From Actinomycetota bacterium (GTDB lineage Bacteria; Actinomycetota; Actinomycetes; Streptosporangiales; Streptosporangiaceae): DNA of 5,196 bases. Below are positions 4,393-5,196 of this stretch, piece after piece. The DNA lies in contig PMOU01000055.1 in NCBI GenBank assembly GCA_003161205.1, positions 7,994 to 13,189 of the forward strand, written 5' to 3'. The translations under genes and the position numbers were made by a program. Below the pieces are notes generated by a model that saw only the letters and a program-made list of their open reading frames with translations, had not been told where the DNA came from and made no database searches. How positions within the stretch are numbered: the stretch's first letter is position 1; each line of letters starts with the position of its first letter.

Positions 4393-5048
4393 TGCTGCTC
4401 GAACAGTTGCGGGACGACGTGGTCCGGGTGTGCCGGGAGCTGGCTTCGGCCGGACTGGTGGTGGGGACCTCAGGCAACGTGAGCGCGCGGGACGGCGACC
4501 TCGTGGTCGTGTCCCCGAGCGGCGTGGACTACGCCGAGCTGACCGCCGGCCTGGTGGGGGTGCACCGGCTCGACGGCGCCCCGGTCGAGGCCGTCCTCCG
4601 GCCCACCAGCGAGCTGCCGCTGCACCTAGCGGTTTACGCCGCCACCAGCGCGGCCGCGATCGTGCACACGCACTCGGTCGCCGCCACGGCGCTGTCCACC
4701 GTGGCCGACGAACTGCCTGCCATTCACTATCAGGTGGCGATGTTCGGCGGCCCGCTGGCGGTCGCACCGTACGCCACCTACGGGAGCGATGAGCTGGCCC
4801 GCCACGTGGTGACGGCGCTGCGCGACCGGACCGCCTGCCTCATGGCCAGCCACGGTGCGGTCACCACCGGCCCGGACCTGAGATCGGCCCTGACCGGGAG
4901 CCGCTACCTGGAGTGGCTGTGCGAGGTGTACCTGCGGGCGCTCGCGGCCAGCGGTCCCCGCGGCCCGCGTGTGCTGCCGGCCGAGGAGATCACGTTGGTG
5001 GCCGGCCAGCTCGCGGGTTACGGGCAGCGCGTCCCCAAACCGTCTTAG
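4392..5048 (+). CDS. Class II (FucA-type) aldolase, probably acting with MtnA on 5-methylthio- or 5-deoxy-ribulose 1-phosphate
   Basis: This 218-residue protein is close in layout to E. coli L-fuculose-1-phosphate aldolase. Phosphate-binding TSGNVS (26-31) and PTSE (71-74) are present. Zinc ligands are His92 and His94 in HTHS and His154 in ASHG. The acid/base Glu is Glu74 in PTSE, and the catalytic tyrosines appear to be Tyr113 (IHY) and Tyr210 near the C-terminus. Such enzymes split a ketose 1-phosphate into dihydroxyacetone phosphate and an aldehyde. With mtnA divergent 12 bp away, the likely substrate is 5-methylthioribulose 1-phosphate and/or 5-deoxyribulose 1-phosphate (DHAP shunt or 5-deoxyribose disposal) rather than fuculose phosphate; that is inferred from context. 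MtnB dehydratase belongs to the same superfamily and is the main alternative. The start ATG 4392 is the first in-frame start at the conserved N-terminus; the frame extending back to 3615 is antisense to mtnA and not used. Confidence 0.9.
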   Translation: MLLEQLRDDVVRVCRELASAGLVVGTSGNVSARDGDLVVVSPSGVDYAELTAGLVGVHRLDGAPVEAVLRPTSELPLHLAVYAATSAAAIVHTHSVAATALSTVADELPAIHYQVAMFGGPLAVAPYATYGSDELARHVVTALRDRTACLMASHGAVTTGPDLRSALTGSRYLEWLCEVYLRALAASGPRGPRVLPAEEITLVAGQLAGYGQRVPKPS

Positions 5049-5196
5049 CAGCGGCCTTCGAAGGCGCCGGTGACGTAGGTGGTCCAGGGGTCCCAGTCCC
5101 GTCCGTCGTCGGAGATGGCGATCGCGGCCCTGGCGTTGCCCAGCGCATTGAACGTGGCCTCCGCGCCGTGCACGGCGTTGATCTGCCAGTAGCCGT
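5045..5196 (-). CDS. C-terminus of a lysozyme-like / lytic transglycosylase domain protein (runs off right edge)
   Basis: The minus strand entering from the right edge encodes 49 residues ending at TAA (5047-5045). It begins GYWQINAVHG, then TFNALGNARAAIAIS and DWDPWTTYVTGAFEGRC. The (G)xWQIN-xxH motif, the NARAAxxIS segment and the closing W-x-x-W-(T/S)-T-Y-x-(S/T)-G-A match the C-terminal half of SLT-like transglycosylase domains of actinobacterial secreted proteins and phage-type lysozymes, which cleave the glycan strands of peptidoglycan. The catalytic Glu and any signal peptide would lie outside the window. Its 3' end converges with the aldolase, and the two stop codons overlap within TTAG (5045-5048). 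The family call is good; the complete architecture is unknown. Confidence 0.75.
   Translation of the reverse strand, partial: GYWQINAVHGAEATFNALGNARAAIAISDDGRDWDPWTTYVTGAFEGRC

Overview
The window is very GC-rich DNA whose codons nearly all end in G or C. It is densely packed with short gaps and GTG starts, and three genes look leaderless. Together with a coenzyme-F420-type luciferase-like oxidoreductase and a SigR/SigH-like promoter, this points to a chromosomal segment of an actinomycete (Actinomycetota). Genus cannot be read from the sequence. I see no tRNA, rRNA, CRISPR array, insertion sequence or phage module; the content looks like ordinary chromosome with a few notable regulatory arrangements.

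Left part: the 5' end of a YtcJ-like amidohydrolase (minus strand, running off the left edge) is divergent from a complete LLM-class flavin-dependent oxidoreductase at 427-1326. A gap of about 300 bp follows. It holds a doubtful 38-codon minus-strand reading frame, possibly a gene remnant, and near its right end a GGAACA-N17-GTT element resembling promoters of thiol-stress sigma factors (SigR/SigH).

Middle: that element sits just upstream of a two-gene unit. The first gene is a 59-residue protein with a C-x4-C pair (1635-1814), starting at a strong ribosome binding site. The second is a DsbA/FrnE-type thiol oxidoreductase with a CPWC active site (1811-2479), coupled through a GTGA overlap. 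A two-domain GNAT acetyltransferase (2516-3301) follows 36 bp later and seems to have its own leaderless promoter.

Right part: methylthioribose-1-phosphate isomerase (mtnA, minus, 3372-4379) and a FucA-type class II aldolase (plus, 4392-5048) are divergent, with only 12 bp between their start codons. Neither has a convincing Shine-Dalgarno, and each has a TANNNT box exactly 7 bp before its start that overlaps the other gene's start codon. The pairing suggests salvage of 5'-methylthioadenosine and/or 5'-deoxyadenosine by the 'DHAP shunt' (isomerase then aldolase, giving dihydroxyacetone phosphate plus an aldehyde) rather than the full methionine salvage route. The window ends in the C-terminus of a lysozyme-like/lytic transglycosylase protein on the minus strand, whose stop codon overlaps that of the aldolase.
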